A stretch of DNA of 64,000 nucleotides, from NCBI GenBank assembly GCA_038030265.1, contig CM075942.1, forward strand, positions 65,538,926-65,602,925. Direction: 5' to 3'. Shown here one piece after another: positions 43,767 to 54,345 of this stretch. The stretch is from Corythucha ciliata. Its lineage: Eukaryota; Arthropoda; Insecta; Hemiptera; Tingidae. Below the pieces are notes generated by a model that was not told the origin of the DNA, ran no database searches, and saw only the letters and a program-made list of their open reading frames with translations. Within the stretch, counting starts at the first letter, position 1. Every line of letters begins with the position of its first letter. Made by a program: the position numbers and the translations under genes.

Positions 43767-45035
43767 ATGCCCAAAAAACACTCTGATATCAAAAAGCTAA
43801 AAAAGCAAATTGAGAGCATTATCAAATTCCTCGACCGGTCACTCGAATTTATACAATCGTTCGATGCCACCTTACAACACCCCGATTTTATACGATCTCG
43901 TTCATCAAAAATTAAAGACACGTGGAAAAAGTTCTCAGATGCCATAATGGAACTCAAAACAATCGACGAGGACTTCAATGACGACTCATTCAATGAGCAA
44001 TTCGAGTCTAAATTATTTGAGTGCCAGGCACTAATTTCCCAAAAGCTCACTCCATGTGATCGTCCAGCACCGCCCAAAGGCACTTTTTCGAACGACTCGT
44101 CTATTCGACTTCCACCAATTAACTTGCCCACCTTCAGCGGTAGTTATTCGGACTGGTCATCGTTTAAAGACACATTTGTCACACTCGTCGACAAAACCAA
44201 CAATCTCACAAACGTCGAGAAACTCCATTTACTTAAGTCTTGCCTCAAGGGAGACGCCTCTGACGTTGTTCAAGACATCACCAACTCAGAAAACAACTAT
44301 CAAGTCGCCTGGAATTTGCTCAACTCCAGGTTCGACAAAAAACGCTTGATTATTCGTACTCACGTTGACCGGTTGCTCTTAGCCATAGCGTTAGTTGATG
44401 TCCACGCTTCCAACGGCTCTTCGATCCTTGCTCGCGGTCTACTGGAAAGTGGTGCTCAAAACAATTTTATGTCTAAAAATTTGGTTCAACAATTGCGCCT
44501 CACAATACAAAAAGTAAATTTCAACATCGGAGGTATCGGTCTTTCAGGCACACAAATCAAGCATTGCGTAAGCGCAACAATCAAGTCTCGTTTTAGCGAT
44601 TTTAAAATACATCTCAATTTTTTAGTTTTGCCTAAAATTACCGAAGCTCTTCCCCTTCAGCAGCTCAACGTCGACGCTTGGAACATACCCAAAACACTCA
44701 ATCTTGCCGATCCAAATTTCTTCATGACAGGAAAAATCGATCTTCTTTTGAGCACCGAAATATTTTTGGATCTTTTCCAGGATGGAAGGTTTCGAACAGG
44801 AGACAGTCTTCCAGTACTACAAAAAACTCATCTCGGCTGGATCCTCTCCGGCAAATACTCATCACGACCAGACCACCAAAATCGACGGTCATCATGTTTC
44901 CTGTGTCTGAATGACTCATCTGAGACATTAAACAATCAATTACAAAAATTCTGGGAGATCGAAGAGTTGTCAGATCAAACAGCCAGCAGACGACAAAGTC
45001 GCAGAGAAAATTTACGAAAAAACTACCATTCGTAA
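43767..45035 (+). pseudogene. BEL-2 gag-protease with in-frame internal deletion
   Basis: 422 codons. Coiled N-terminal region, then the DUF1759-type gag core (PTFSGSYSDWSSFKDTFV, NVEKLHLLKSCLKGDAS, YQVAWNLLNSRF). At about residue 200 it jumps directly to protease (ILARGLLESGAQNNFMS), skipping the rest of gag and all zinc knuckles found in BEL-1. The protease Asp-Ser-Gly is Glu-Ser-Gly, so it should be inactive. Then LGWILSG and FWEIEEL, the normal lead into reverse transcriptase, before a frameshift and stop at 45035. Confidence 0.8.
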
Positions 45036-45262
45036 CGCGGAAGGTCGATACATCGCAGTGGCGTCTATCCCCCCCTGAAAGCTGGAGGCACTCCCCCCCC
45101 CCCCTGACAAGAGCTTACCCCCCCCCCCAATCAGAATTGATGATATCCAACGCAGCATCCCACACACAGAGGATCTAATTAGAGTTTATACAAAGTACGG
45201 TGAGTTGAATGCGACGGGGAAAAACATTGTTGGGGTGAATTCATAGACTCTTCTTGAACTGA

Positions 45263-45532
45263 CACTGAATACCATTTGCATAATATGAAATTCAGCCCGG
45301 GAGCCGTTCGTTTCCACTCGTCTTTTTTATTGTGATGAAAACTGTTTTGAAAGGTTCCTTGAATCAAGGAATATTCATAAATATGGACCTAGGGCCTGTA
45401 TTTATGAACGTTCCTTGAATCTTCCTTGAGTCAAGGAACCTTTCAAAACAGTATTGATCACAATAAAAAAGACGAGTGGAAACAAACGGCTCCGGGGCTG
45501 AATTTCATATTATGCAAATGGTATTCAGTGTG
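45263..45532. repeat. Foldback inside element A
   Basis: Arms 45263-45390 and 45391-45532 are near-exact inverted copies with essentially no loop (GACCTAGGGCC centre). Shared stretches include AAGGTTCCTTGAATCAAGGA versus TTGAGTCAAGGAACCTT, and CACTGAATACCATTTGCATA. Confidence 0.75.
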
Positions 45533-45769
45533 AGTGAGGAAAGCGCCACTTTACCCGCGAGTTTCGCACTAAAGCTGTCCTAGCAGTAACGGAAATGTAT
45601 TTTCGTTTCACTCTGTGACGTGATGTTAGGAAATACCCCGCTAAGATTGTTTGCTAAGAAGTGTTTCTTTCGTCAAGAGAATGAGATTGCCTTTGTACAA
45701 ATAACCACTTTATTCAGAGGTCAAGCGAAATGCATGATTTTTAGGTTCCTTTAGAATGTAGTTCAACTA

Positions 45770-46175
45770 CAATTTGCCGCTAAAATCGGGAAAAATTGCT
45801 AATTAACCGATCAAAGTGAGAAGAAGCACTGACGTGTGGACAATACGATGATCCGCGGTTAAAGTTGAGGAAACGCCAATTCGCGGCTTCTGAAGATAGC
45901 TCCGTGGTTGCAGAAAGCTAACAAAATCGCTAATCCGTGACAAAATGAGGGAAAAGCGGTAATTCGCGGTGAAAATTGGGGAAAATCTCTCATTAGCGGC
46001 TAAAATAAGGAAAAACACAAATTCACGGCAAAAATAGAGAAAAATCGCTAATTCGCGTATAAAAAGGAGACAAACCGCTAATTCACTGATAAAATTAAGA
46101 AGAAGCGTTGAAGTGTGGAAAAAAACATAATTCGCGGTTAAAATGCAGACAAAGCCAAATCGCGGCTCCTGAAGG
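45770..46175. repeat. Sat-1 array inside element A
   Basis: Units AATTCGCGG.TAAAATTGGG and AGAAAAATCGCTAATTCGCG. The TSD of element B (CCTGAAGG) falls in a GGCTCCTGAAGGC variant that also ends Sat-1 arrays elsewhere. Confidence 0.7.
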
Positions 46176-46491
46176 CAGGGGCGCAGCAAGGGCAAGTGAT
46201 GCCCGGTGCGGGTCTCTTTTTGATGTCCCCCCCCCCCCTGAGGATTAAATTCGGGTTAAACTTTTGACCATAAATACCCCTAACGTTCATTCGTCTTTCA
46301 AAACCAAAACGAAAAATATCACGTTTTCTTTCAATAGCATAATTATACCGACAGTTCCAGGCATTCCAACCTCGCTATTCCGAAACACGAACAAAAGAAG
46401 ATCACCAAGCACATAGCGATGCGAGCATAAATTAGCGCGGAACTATGAGTGAAACCCCTTCCTTCTCAGTTCTCAGTGAGTTAGCCCCACC

Positions 46492-49127
46492 CAGTAGCGT
46501 TCCGCGGTAAGGGCGAGGGGCGGACCGCCCCGGGCCCCCTGACAGGCGGGGCCCCCGAACAGCTTAAATAAGGAAAAATGAGGATTTTTAGGTTCATTCA
46601 CGTGAAAAGGTTGGACAGCGATTTGTCTCCTTTCTACGAATTTCAGTCTATATCCGACCTGGGGAATATAACGCTACAAGTGATATCAGCAAAGAGTGTG
46701 GGCTGACTATTCTATTGAGCCCCCGAGAGTGCTATTCTGGTGGCTGAAATACAGAAATTAGCGCCTTCTTCAGGAAAATTCATGAATAAAATAGAGAAAA
46801 CAGACCGTCCCCGGTTTCGTTAGGTCCTTACAAGCGCACTAATACTGATAGGCAATTTAGAACTGGCTGACGCGGCAAAAAACTTATGAAAATGCGCTAA
46901 TATTCGTGACTATAACTGCGGAAAAGCGCTGATTCGTGGTCTCACTATGCAAATTCCAGACAGAGATTGAGAAAAAAAGTCGTCGATTCACAGTGTATGA
47001 GGGCTATTCCGTGGATAAAATGTAGAAATCAATGCAAAAGTGTTGTTTTTGGGCCAAGCCCGCGGCTACAATTGAGAATACACGCTTGTAATTCAAGGAT
47101 GTACCAGTAGGAAAAAAACATCGCGGCTGATATCGACAAAAATAACGCTAATTCGGATTAAAATTGGGCCAAAATGGCAAATTCACAACTGAAATGGCGA
47201 AAAGATTTGCTAATTAGCTGCAAAACTATCAGAAAACGCTATTTAACAGCTGATATGGAGAAAAATCACTAATTCGCGGATAAAGTTGAGGAAAAACGCT
47301 ATTTCGCGGATACGAAAATGAAGAATATCACCAAATCCCGGTTGAAATTGAGAAAACGCAAATCCGTATAGCTTCTGAAAGATTCGAGGCTCAAACTGAG
47401 AACCAGCGCTAAGCCAAAGCAGAAAGTAGAAAAAAATTGCATATGCGGGCCTAAAATCTAAAAAACAACACGGCTAAAATTGAAAAAATATATTAATTAG
47501 GGCGGCTAGCATTAAGAAAAACACTAATTTTCAACTCAAACTGAGAAAAAGTGCTAATCGCTACTAAAAATGAAATCTGTGGCTGAAAATGAGGATAACG
47601 ACAATTCGTGGCTAAAATTGAGAAAAAGCGCTAACCCGTGGCCAAAATTTGGGAAAACCACTAAAAGTTCGAGGCCAAAACTAAACAATAAACGCTAATC
47701 CATAGCAAAAATTGAAGGAAAAAAATGCCAATGTGGAACTGAAATGTGAAAAAAAAAGTAAAAAAAATAAATAAATAAAAAATAAATAAATAAACAACAA
47801 CAAAAAACAAAAAAACGCAGCTAATATTGAAAACATTCACTAATCAGCCCGGCATAAATAAAATAAAAACTCTAGTATTCAGCTCAAATAGGGAAAAAGT
47901 GCTATTCCCGGCTAAAAATTGAGGAAAACGCCAACTCGTGGCTAAAATTGAGAAAATTCGCGAATTCACTGGCTAAAAACGCTTCTACGCAGCTAAAAGT
48001 GAAAAAAAGCGCTAATTGGCGGCTAAAATTGAGGAGAAAAATTTCGGAAAAAGTGTTCAAGAATTTCTAATTCCGCGGCTAGAACTGAGAAGAAGCGCTA
48101 ATCCATAGTTAAAATTTAAAAAATACTGATGCGGTGCTAAAATGGAGAAGAACCCGCTAATTTGCTGCTAATATTGAGAAAATCAGTAATTATTCTGACT
48201 AAAATTAAGAGAAAGGTTAATTTTCAGCCTGAATTGAAAAAAGTGCTAATACACTGCCAAAAATGGAAAAATTGCCAATTTGCACTTAAAATATCGGAAA
48301 ACGCCAATTCGTGGTTAAAATGAACAGACGGGTTAGAAACGTTACTACGCTGCTAAAATTACGAAAAAGCGCTAATTCGCGGCTGAAATATAGGGGAATC
48401 ACTAATTCACGGCTAAAATAGAGAAAATTCTTGGCTTCCTCGGTCAACTTTGTGGCTAAAATTGAGAAAAAGCGCCAATTTATGGCCATGGGTGAAAAAC
48501 CGGCAATTCGCGGCTAAAACTGAGAAAAAAACGCTGATCCGTAGCGTATGGTTATGGTGAACAAGAAAATGCTAATTTTTCGTAAACATTCAGAAAAACC
48601 CGCTATTTTGCGGATAATATTGAGTAAATGCTAATTTTCAGTTCAAACCGAGTAAAGTGCTAATTCTCTGGTTCCTTCTAGAAAAAATCGCTAATTTGTG
48701 AAAATTGTGAAAAACGCCAACTCGAGAAAAAGTTAAGAAACATCGCTGAATCACAGGATAAAAAAGCTACTTTGCTGCTAAAGTTGAGAAAAAGCGCGTG
48801 TTTATGTCTATAAGGTGGGGAGGGGTGGGAATACCCCACTAATCCGCGGCGAAAAGCGCTAATTTGCTGGTAAAGTTGACAAATAGCACTCATTCGCGGC
48901 TAAAATGGAGAAATTCGTGGATTAAACTTGGCATAAGCGCTGTTTGGCGGATAGATTGGGGAAATAGCGGTGATTTGCCTAAAACAAGGAAAAGGCCTTG
49001 GCTACAATTAGGAAAAGGCCTTAGCGGTTACCAATAGAGGTTTGTAATAGGTATGTATAATTAGAGACTTTTAGGGGCCTCTTGAAGGTTTCCGCCCCGG
49101 GCCCCGATACGTGTAGGTCCGCCAGTG
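46492..49127 (+). mobile_element. hAT-like element C1 (innermost; type copy of family C)
   Basis: Ends CAGTAGCGTTCC and GGTCCGCCAGTG, perfect 8-bp TSD GCCCCACC (46484-46491 and 49128-49135). Family identity with C2 (7013-10995) through both subterminal blocks. The 2636-bp interior is almost all Sat-1. No coding frame. Confidence 0.92.
46750..49060. repeat. Longest Sat-1 array, inside C1
   Basis: Around seventy units reading AATTCGCGGCTAAAATTGAG then AAAAAGCGCT on the plus strand. An A-rich (AAAT)n stretch lies at about 47755-47815. Confidence 0.8.
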
Positions 49128-49627
49128 GCCCCACCCAACAACGGATGTTGCGTGTTGGATCGGTGGGGAGCTTAGCTGCTTACTGCTTGGGTTTCCTAGG
49201 AAGGCGCAAGGCGTGCCGTAATGTTGCGGCCGTCGGCCGATGTCTTCGCTAAAAACGTTCCCTTACAAAATCACGTTCTTGTTTCCTATTCCTAGGTAGC
49301 GGTGATCGCATAACATAACAGCGGGTTTGATGCCCCCAGGGTAGTGATGCCCGGTGCGGACCGCACACGCCGCACGCCCCTTGCTACGCCTGTGCCTGAA
49401 GGCTACTTCATGGGGGTACTGATAAAAGATTCGTCTGGCGGCGCCAAATGCCTAAGGCCGGCCTTGACTACATTAAATATGTATACATATGCCAAAGCCC
49501 TCGCACAGTAAGAGAGGAGCAAATCCCCCCCTGGATGTTAACAAAAATCATCTTTTCCCCCCCTGACTGCGTCAATTGGAGGCAAGTCGCCTCCAACCCC
49601 CTCCTGATAGACGCCACTGATACATCG

Positions 49628-51400
49628 TTCATCTTCCATTCAAGCAATCACCGTCAGTGCTTGGTGATTCTCGTCAAATGGCATTAAAACGATTCCTCAG
49701 TTTGGAAAAAAGACTAATGAATAACCCCCCCCTACTACCAAAAATACACGGATTTTTTGGATGATTACCTTGCCGAGGGTCACATGAAAGAGGTCAACTC
49801 CGACGTCAAAGGTGATGAGTCGAATTTCTACTTTCCTCATCATGGAGTTCTAAAAGAGGACAGCATGACCACCAAATTACGCGTCGTTTTCAATGGATCA
49901 GCGTCCTCTTCCTCTGGGAAATCGCTAAATGACGTGCTGCATGTCGGACCCAGAGTGCAACAGGAGCTATACGACATATTGTTGCGATTCCGAAAACACA
50001 AGGTACGCACTCACTGCAGACGTCAAAATGATGTTTCGTCAAATCCTCGTTGAACCCGGTCAGACTAGATACCAAAGAATTTTCTGGCGTAACAGGCCTG
50101 ATCAAGAAGTTAAGGAGTATGAATTACGCACTGTTACCTACGGAACCAGCTCAGCTCCTTACTTAGCCGCCCGTACTATCAATCAATTAGCCATAGACGA
50201 AAAAGGAAACTTTCCGTTAGCTGCAGCTGTGAGTCAGGAAAATTTTTATATGGATGATCTCCTAACGGGCGCGGAGTCAGAGTTGGAGTTAGTCACGCTG
50301 CAACATCAAATTTCAGAAATGTTCAAATCTGGAGGCTTCGAGCTTCGCAAATGGTGCTCCAATTTACCTGGTCTCACTGACGGGCTCGAAAATAACCGAA
50401 ATGACGCAAATTTCGCGTTCAACATCACAGATGGCTTAGACGTAAAGGTTAAAACTTTAGGCATTTATTGGCACCCCTTGGACGACAGTTTCAAATATCT
50501 CATTCGACTGCCAGTTGATGCACCAGAGACTAAGAGAAGTATTCTCTCTGAAATTTCCAAATTATTCGACCCCCCTAGGACTGATTGCTCCTGTCATGGT
50601 CGTCTCGAAAATGTTCCTTCAAGCATTATGGGCCCTTCAAATCGGATGGGACGAACGAGTGCCTCACAAAAACCTCGCGTCGTGGAAGGAATTACGATTG
50701 TCTTTGAAGGCCATCGACGAAATTGAAATTCCGAGATGTATATCGAGTATTAGTCAACCCGTAAAATTCGAAATTCACGGATTCTGTGACTCCTCAATCA
50801 AGGCCTACGGAGCTTGCATTTACATCAAATCGATAGATAATGACGGCAAGTTCAGCTCTCACTTAATGACATCGAAATCTCGAGTTGCACCTATCAAACA
50901 GATCTCACTACCTAGACTGGAACTTTGTGGTGCTCTACTTTTGTCACAGCTTTACTCAAAGGTAGTAAAATTCCTGTAAGTAGAACCTTTTTATGGACCG
51001 ATTCTACAATCGTTTTGGTCTGGCTGTCTAAGGAATCAGTTTTCTGGAAGACCTTCGTCGCCAATCGGGTATCATCAATTCAGAGGGTGACATCGGACTG
51101 CAGCTGGCGTCACGTTCCAACCGCTGACAATCCAGCAGATTTAGTATCAAGGGGATGCGATCCAATTACCTTGTAAAATTCATCACTCTGGTGGCATGGT
51201 CCAGCATGGTTACTGGACCCAGACGTAAACTGGCCGAACCAATGGAATTCGACCGAAGCGACTACGCCAATCGAAGCAGGAGAAATACCTGAACGAAGGT
51301 GTGCACTAAAAGCAACATCGAGTCAAACTCAACCATCAATCGATTTTGACAAGTATTCATCGTTTGATCGAATGATCAGAGTTTTCTATGATCGTGGCCT
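49628..51400 (+). pseudogene. BEL-2 reverse transcriptase and RNase H, multiply frameshifted
   Basis: Pieces in three frames: 49757-50053 (DDYLAEGHMKEV, YFPHHGVLKEDSMTTKLRV, VVFNGSASSSSGKSLNDVL), 49929-50726 (ALTADVKMMFRQILVEP, YGTSSAPYLAARTI, FYMDDLLTG), 50515-50979 (FCDSSIKAYGACIYIKS, SLPRLELCGALL) and 50925-51176 (LWTDSTIVLVWLS, ADNPADLVSRG). Similarity continues past 51176 in another frame (WWHGPAWL) to about 51400. YMDD replaces the YVDD of BEL-1. Not functional. Confidence 0.85.
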
Positions 51401-51414
51401 TGACTTCCTAAAAA

Positions 51415-51510
51415 CAGCTAAATTGGCTCCACGCACTCTAATGATGGCAAAAACTGACGATTCGCGCCCTGAAAATGCAAATGACTAAAATAACGGATTC
51501 GTGTCCTGGA
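51415..51510. repeat. Sat-3 patch
   Basis: Three units: CTAAAAACAGCTAAATTGG, GGCAAAAACTGACGATTCGC and CCTGAAAATGCAAATGAC. It marks the truncation point of BEL-2. Confidence 0.6.
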
Positions 51511-51728
51511 AGTATCAACACCGGTAGTGATTTATTCGTTGAATTGTTTGAGAACAATGGCGTTGCCGAAACCACGGTCATGATAGTTCAAATAAAACAA
51601 GTGGGAGAAGACCTTCCTTTCTTTTCTTTGCCTTCATGATGAAAAAGCTGCAACCCCAAGACAGCCACAACCTACAATTAAAGATCTGAAAAGCCCCCAA
51701 AACAGCCTATTTGTCAGTAAAATAAATA

Positions 51729-53434
51729 TGACGTCGGGTAATTAATTCCGCTAGCAATTAATTATATAAGTCGCCCCTCCCAGGGAAAAATTTCCAAGAG
51801 ATCCCTACACAAAAAAAAAAGGAGCCCTCCAGGTGGGGGAAAAGTTGGAAAGAGAACCACCCACCACCCAACGGTCAACCCACTGAGCCACCCGAGCAGG
51901 TGGGAGTGGGTGGAAACCACCCACCGACTATATAACCCGAGCGCCGGCACTCCAAAAATCACTTCGTGTCGAGAAGTCAAACGGGAAACACCACAGCCAC
52001 CTGGACCAGATCTTCAGCCTGCAATTGGACCACTCGACTGGGAAACAGTACGACCCTCCAGCGGCTTCAACGACTGGAAACTCCAGAACCCACGACAATC
52101 CGGAAGTACAACAGCGACGACGCAGTCTTCCCGAAGCAAAGGATCGCTCACCAAAAATCACGCCGTACGGGAAAACGTCCAGCGGTCAATTGAGACGACT
52201 CTTGACCGTTCGTGACGTCACACCCTACCAAGGCATCCACGGGCAAAGCCTATTGGGAACCTTTCCGACCCTTCAGTGATTCGATCCTGACCGGTTGGTA
52301 TAAGGCTGACCCTGACCGAGGCCTCTTACCCCGTTTTGTTTTTTTCCTGACCAGTGGGACGGATAACCTTACGGGAACCTTCAAGCTCTACTCCGTTGAG
52401 AAGACTCCGGACGCTTGTAGAAGTGGAAACCCTATTGTGGACCTGACCGCCGATAGGCATCCGTGCCAAAACCGTAGAGAAGACTCCGGTTATTCTTTTA
52501 TTCGTTCCCCTAACCTCGGTGGAGCTTGATAGATACTACGGGGCTTAGCGACACTTGTGTCTGCCCCAGAATTCATCGAGCAAGACCGATCCTGTCCAAA
52601 CCTTTCCCTATCCTTGCCGAACTCGGCGAAGAAGACGCTGCGGACAACAACAAGGGACGCTAACGGACCGTTAGCCCAACAGGCTACCCATAGCCAGTGT
52701 ATTTTTCTTTTTTTCTGACCAGTGGTACGGATAACCTTACGGGAACCTTCCAAGCTCTACTCCGTTGAGAAGACTCCGGACGTTTGTCGAAGTGGACACC
52801 CTATTGTGGATTAAACCGCCCCTGGCTCAAGTCGTCCTAACCCGGACGCAAAGATTCAGTCAATCGGACGGATAACCTCGCGGGAACCTTCCAAGTTCGA
52901 CACATCCGTTGAGAGGACTCCGGACACTTGTTGAAGGGAAACCCTATTGTGGCCCTGACCACCGGTAGGCATTCGTGCCAGACCGTTGAGACGACTCCGG
53001 TCAACAGCCATTCTCGTTCCCTCACCCCCGGTGGAACTCGATAGATACTACGGGGCTTAGCGACACTTGTGTCTGCCCCAGAATTCATCGAGCAAAACCG
53101 ATCCTGTCCAAACCTTTCCCTGTCCTTGCCGAACCCGGCGAAGAAGACACTACGGACAGCACCAGAGGACGCTAACGGACCGTTAGTTCGACAAGAGGAT
53201 CTGCAACAGCGCGAAGGGACGCTACCAGACCGACAGTCGCGAAGTCTACGCACCGGAACGACCGGAAATCACTGAAGGAACGCATTGTCATTATTTCTTC
53301 CGCACCAACAAATTGTAATCAGTTGTATTACATTGAGAATATATTGGGGCCTGTTACCCAAAGCGAACAACAGGTGGCGACCGTTAAATTCTTCGGGTCG
53401 TCCGAACGACCCCCCATTAAGCCACACCGCGTCA
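51729..53434 (+). mobile_element. Solo LTR copy 2 (1706 bp) with 4-bp TSD AATA
   Basis: Begins TGACGTCGGGTAATTAATTC and ends ACACCGCGTCA. AATA at 51725-51728 and 53435-53438. It is the inverse of copy 1 at 7283-9444, with the same order of blocks but about 450 bp shorter because it has fewer 145-bp units. Two open frames are conserved with copy 1 (51910-52215 and 53069-53275). Confidence 0.78.
51929..51935 (+). promoter_or_regulatory. TATA box candidate of the solo LTR
   Basis: TATATAA 200 bp into the LTR, after a CCACCCACC-rich stretch. Copy 1 has the altered TATATGTATAA at the same place. Confidence 0.4.
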
Positions 53435-53438
53435 AATA

Positions 53439-53755
53439 ATATTAAAAAAATAGGCGATTCATTCATGAAACTACGGGCTTTTTTGCAATTATTAGCAGAT
53501 TAAATTGAACAGTATTTTGCACTTCTATGTGGACAGAATATTGTGCTAGTCCGGCCAATAAAATTACCTGTCTGGTGTCTGGTCGTCTCTGTAGCCATCA
53601 AAAGTGCCCCTAATAAGCGGCTTAAACGAAGGAGCTGGACGCGGAATTGGCCGGGACACGATCAATTTAATCTAAAGTCTAAAGTGGAAAATTGTCGAAC
53701 TGCGGAGGCAGACTGCAAGCACAGTAAGAGTGGCCTCCATTGAAACACGTCGTTC
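53439..53755. other. No feature recognised
   Basis: Between the solo LTR and the Sat-2 array; AATAAAATTACC near 53560 has no gene context. Confidence 0.35.
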
Positions 53756-53759
53756 CTGG

Positions 53760-54345
53760 GGCCAAATAGTCGCTGTCTGGAGCCGAAGTTCAAGCACGCT
53801 CAAGTTTCGTACCCTCCTTCAAGAACCGAATTTATTGGACTTAGCTCTTAAAAATAGTAATTTTGGGGATCCGTCTCAATTGAATAAACAAATTCCGTGG
53901 GTTTGGGTCTTTCAAATATCAATTTCGAGGGTTTGGCTTAACCGATAAGCCAATTCGTCTTCTTCAAAGGACAATTTCGCGAGGTTGCTCTCATTCGAAA
54001 ATGCAATTTCACGAGATTTCCAGAAATCGAATTTCCAGAATTTGCCAGAATTATTTTCTATTAAAATCCACGGTTTGGTCCACTTTGGCAACCAAATTTC
54101 GTTGATTTTTGGCTATTTCAAATAGACATTTGGGGTACTTGGCTCAAATACGCCAATTTCACTTTCACATGACTGGATATTTTAAGACCATTTTTTGTGG
54201 ATCTGGCACCTTCAAAGCCAATTTCACTGATTTTCGTGGTTCGAAAATCCAAGTTTGCGGGGCTGAATTCTTCAAAAACCAAATTATTCGGATTTTAGCT
54301 CTGGTAAACCCCAATTTCCAGGATTTTCTCTCCATTGAGATTTTT
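53760..54345. repeat. Sat-2 array
   Basis: Units with CCAATTTCACTG, GCAATTTCACGAGATTT, AATTTCGTTGATTTTTGGC and TTCAAA, spaced about 27-35 bp; opposite strand to the 18-kb and 24-kb arrays. Confidence 0.55.

Larger units (their letters stand above)
46176..49394. mobile_element. hAT-like element B (middle of three nested)
   Basis: Ends CAGGGGCGCAGCAAGGG and CCCCTTGCTACGCCTGTG are inverted with a few mismatches. Perfect 8-bp TSD CCTGAAGG (46168-46175 and 49395-49402). TGATGCCCGGTGCGG occurs near both ends, in the same orientation. Without C1 it is about 575 bp of non-coding, non-satellite DNA. Confidence 0.92.
45056..49619. mobile_element. hAT-like element A (outermost of three nested)
   Basis: Inverted ends CAGTGGCGTCTATC and GATAGACGCCACTG, perfect 8-bp TSD ATACATCG (45048-45055 and 49620-49627). 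The subterminal parts are poly-C/G rich (CCCCCCCTGA on both sides). A perfect 8-bp hairpin TTGGAGGC/GCCTCCAA lies at about 49576-49596. Without nested B the element is about 1.3 kb; it contains a foldback and a Sat-1 array and no transposase. Confidence 0.93.
43767..51400 (+). mobile_element. BEL-2: dead BEL/Pao copy split by nested hAT-like elements
   Basis: Gag plus protease lie at 43767-45055, reverse transcriptase and RNase H at about 49628-51400. The intervening 4.6 kb is element A, whose 8-bp TSD interrupts a conserved BEL stretch (TIRNAEGRYI). Similarity stops at about 51400, before integrase, where a Sat-3 patch begins. LTRs not found. Confidence 0.85.
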
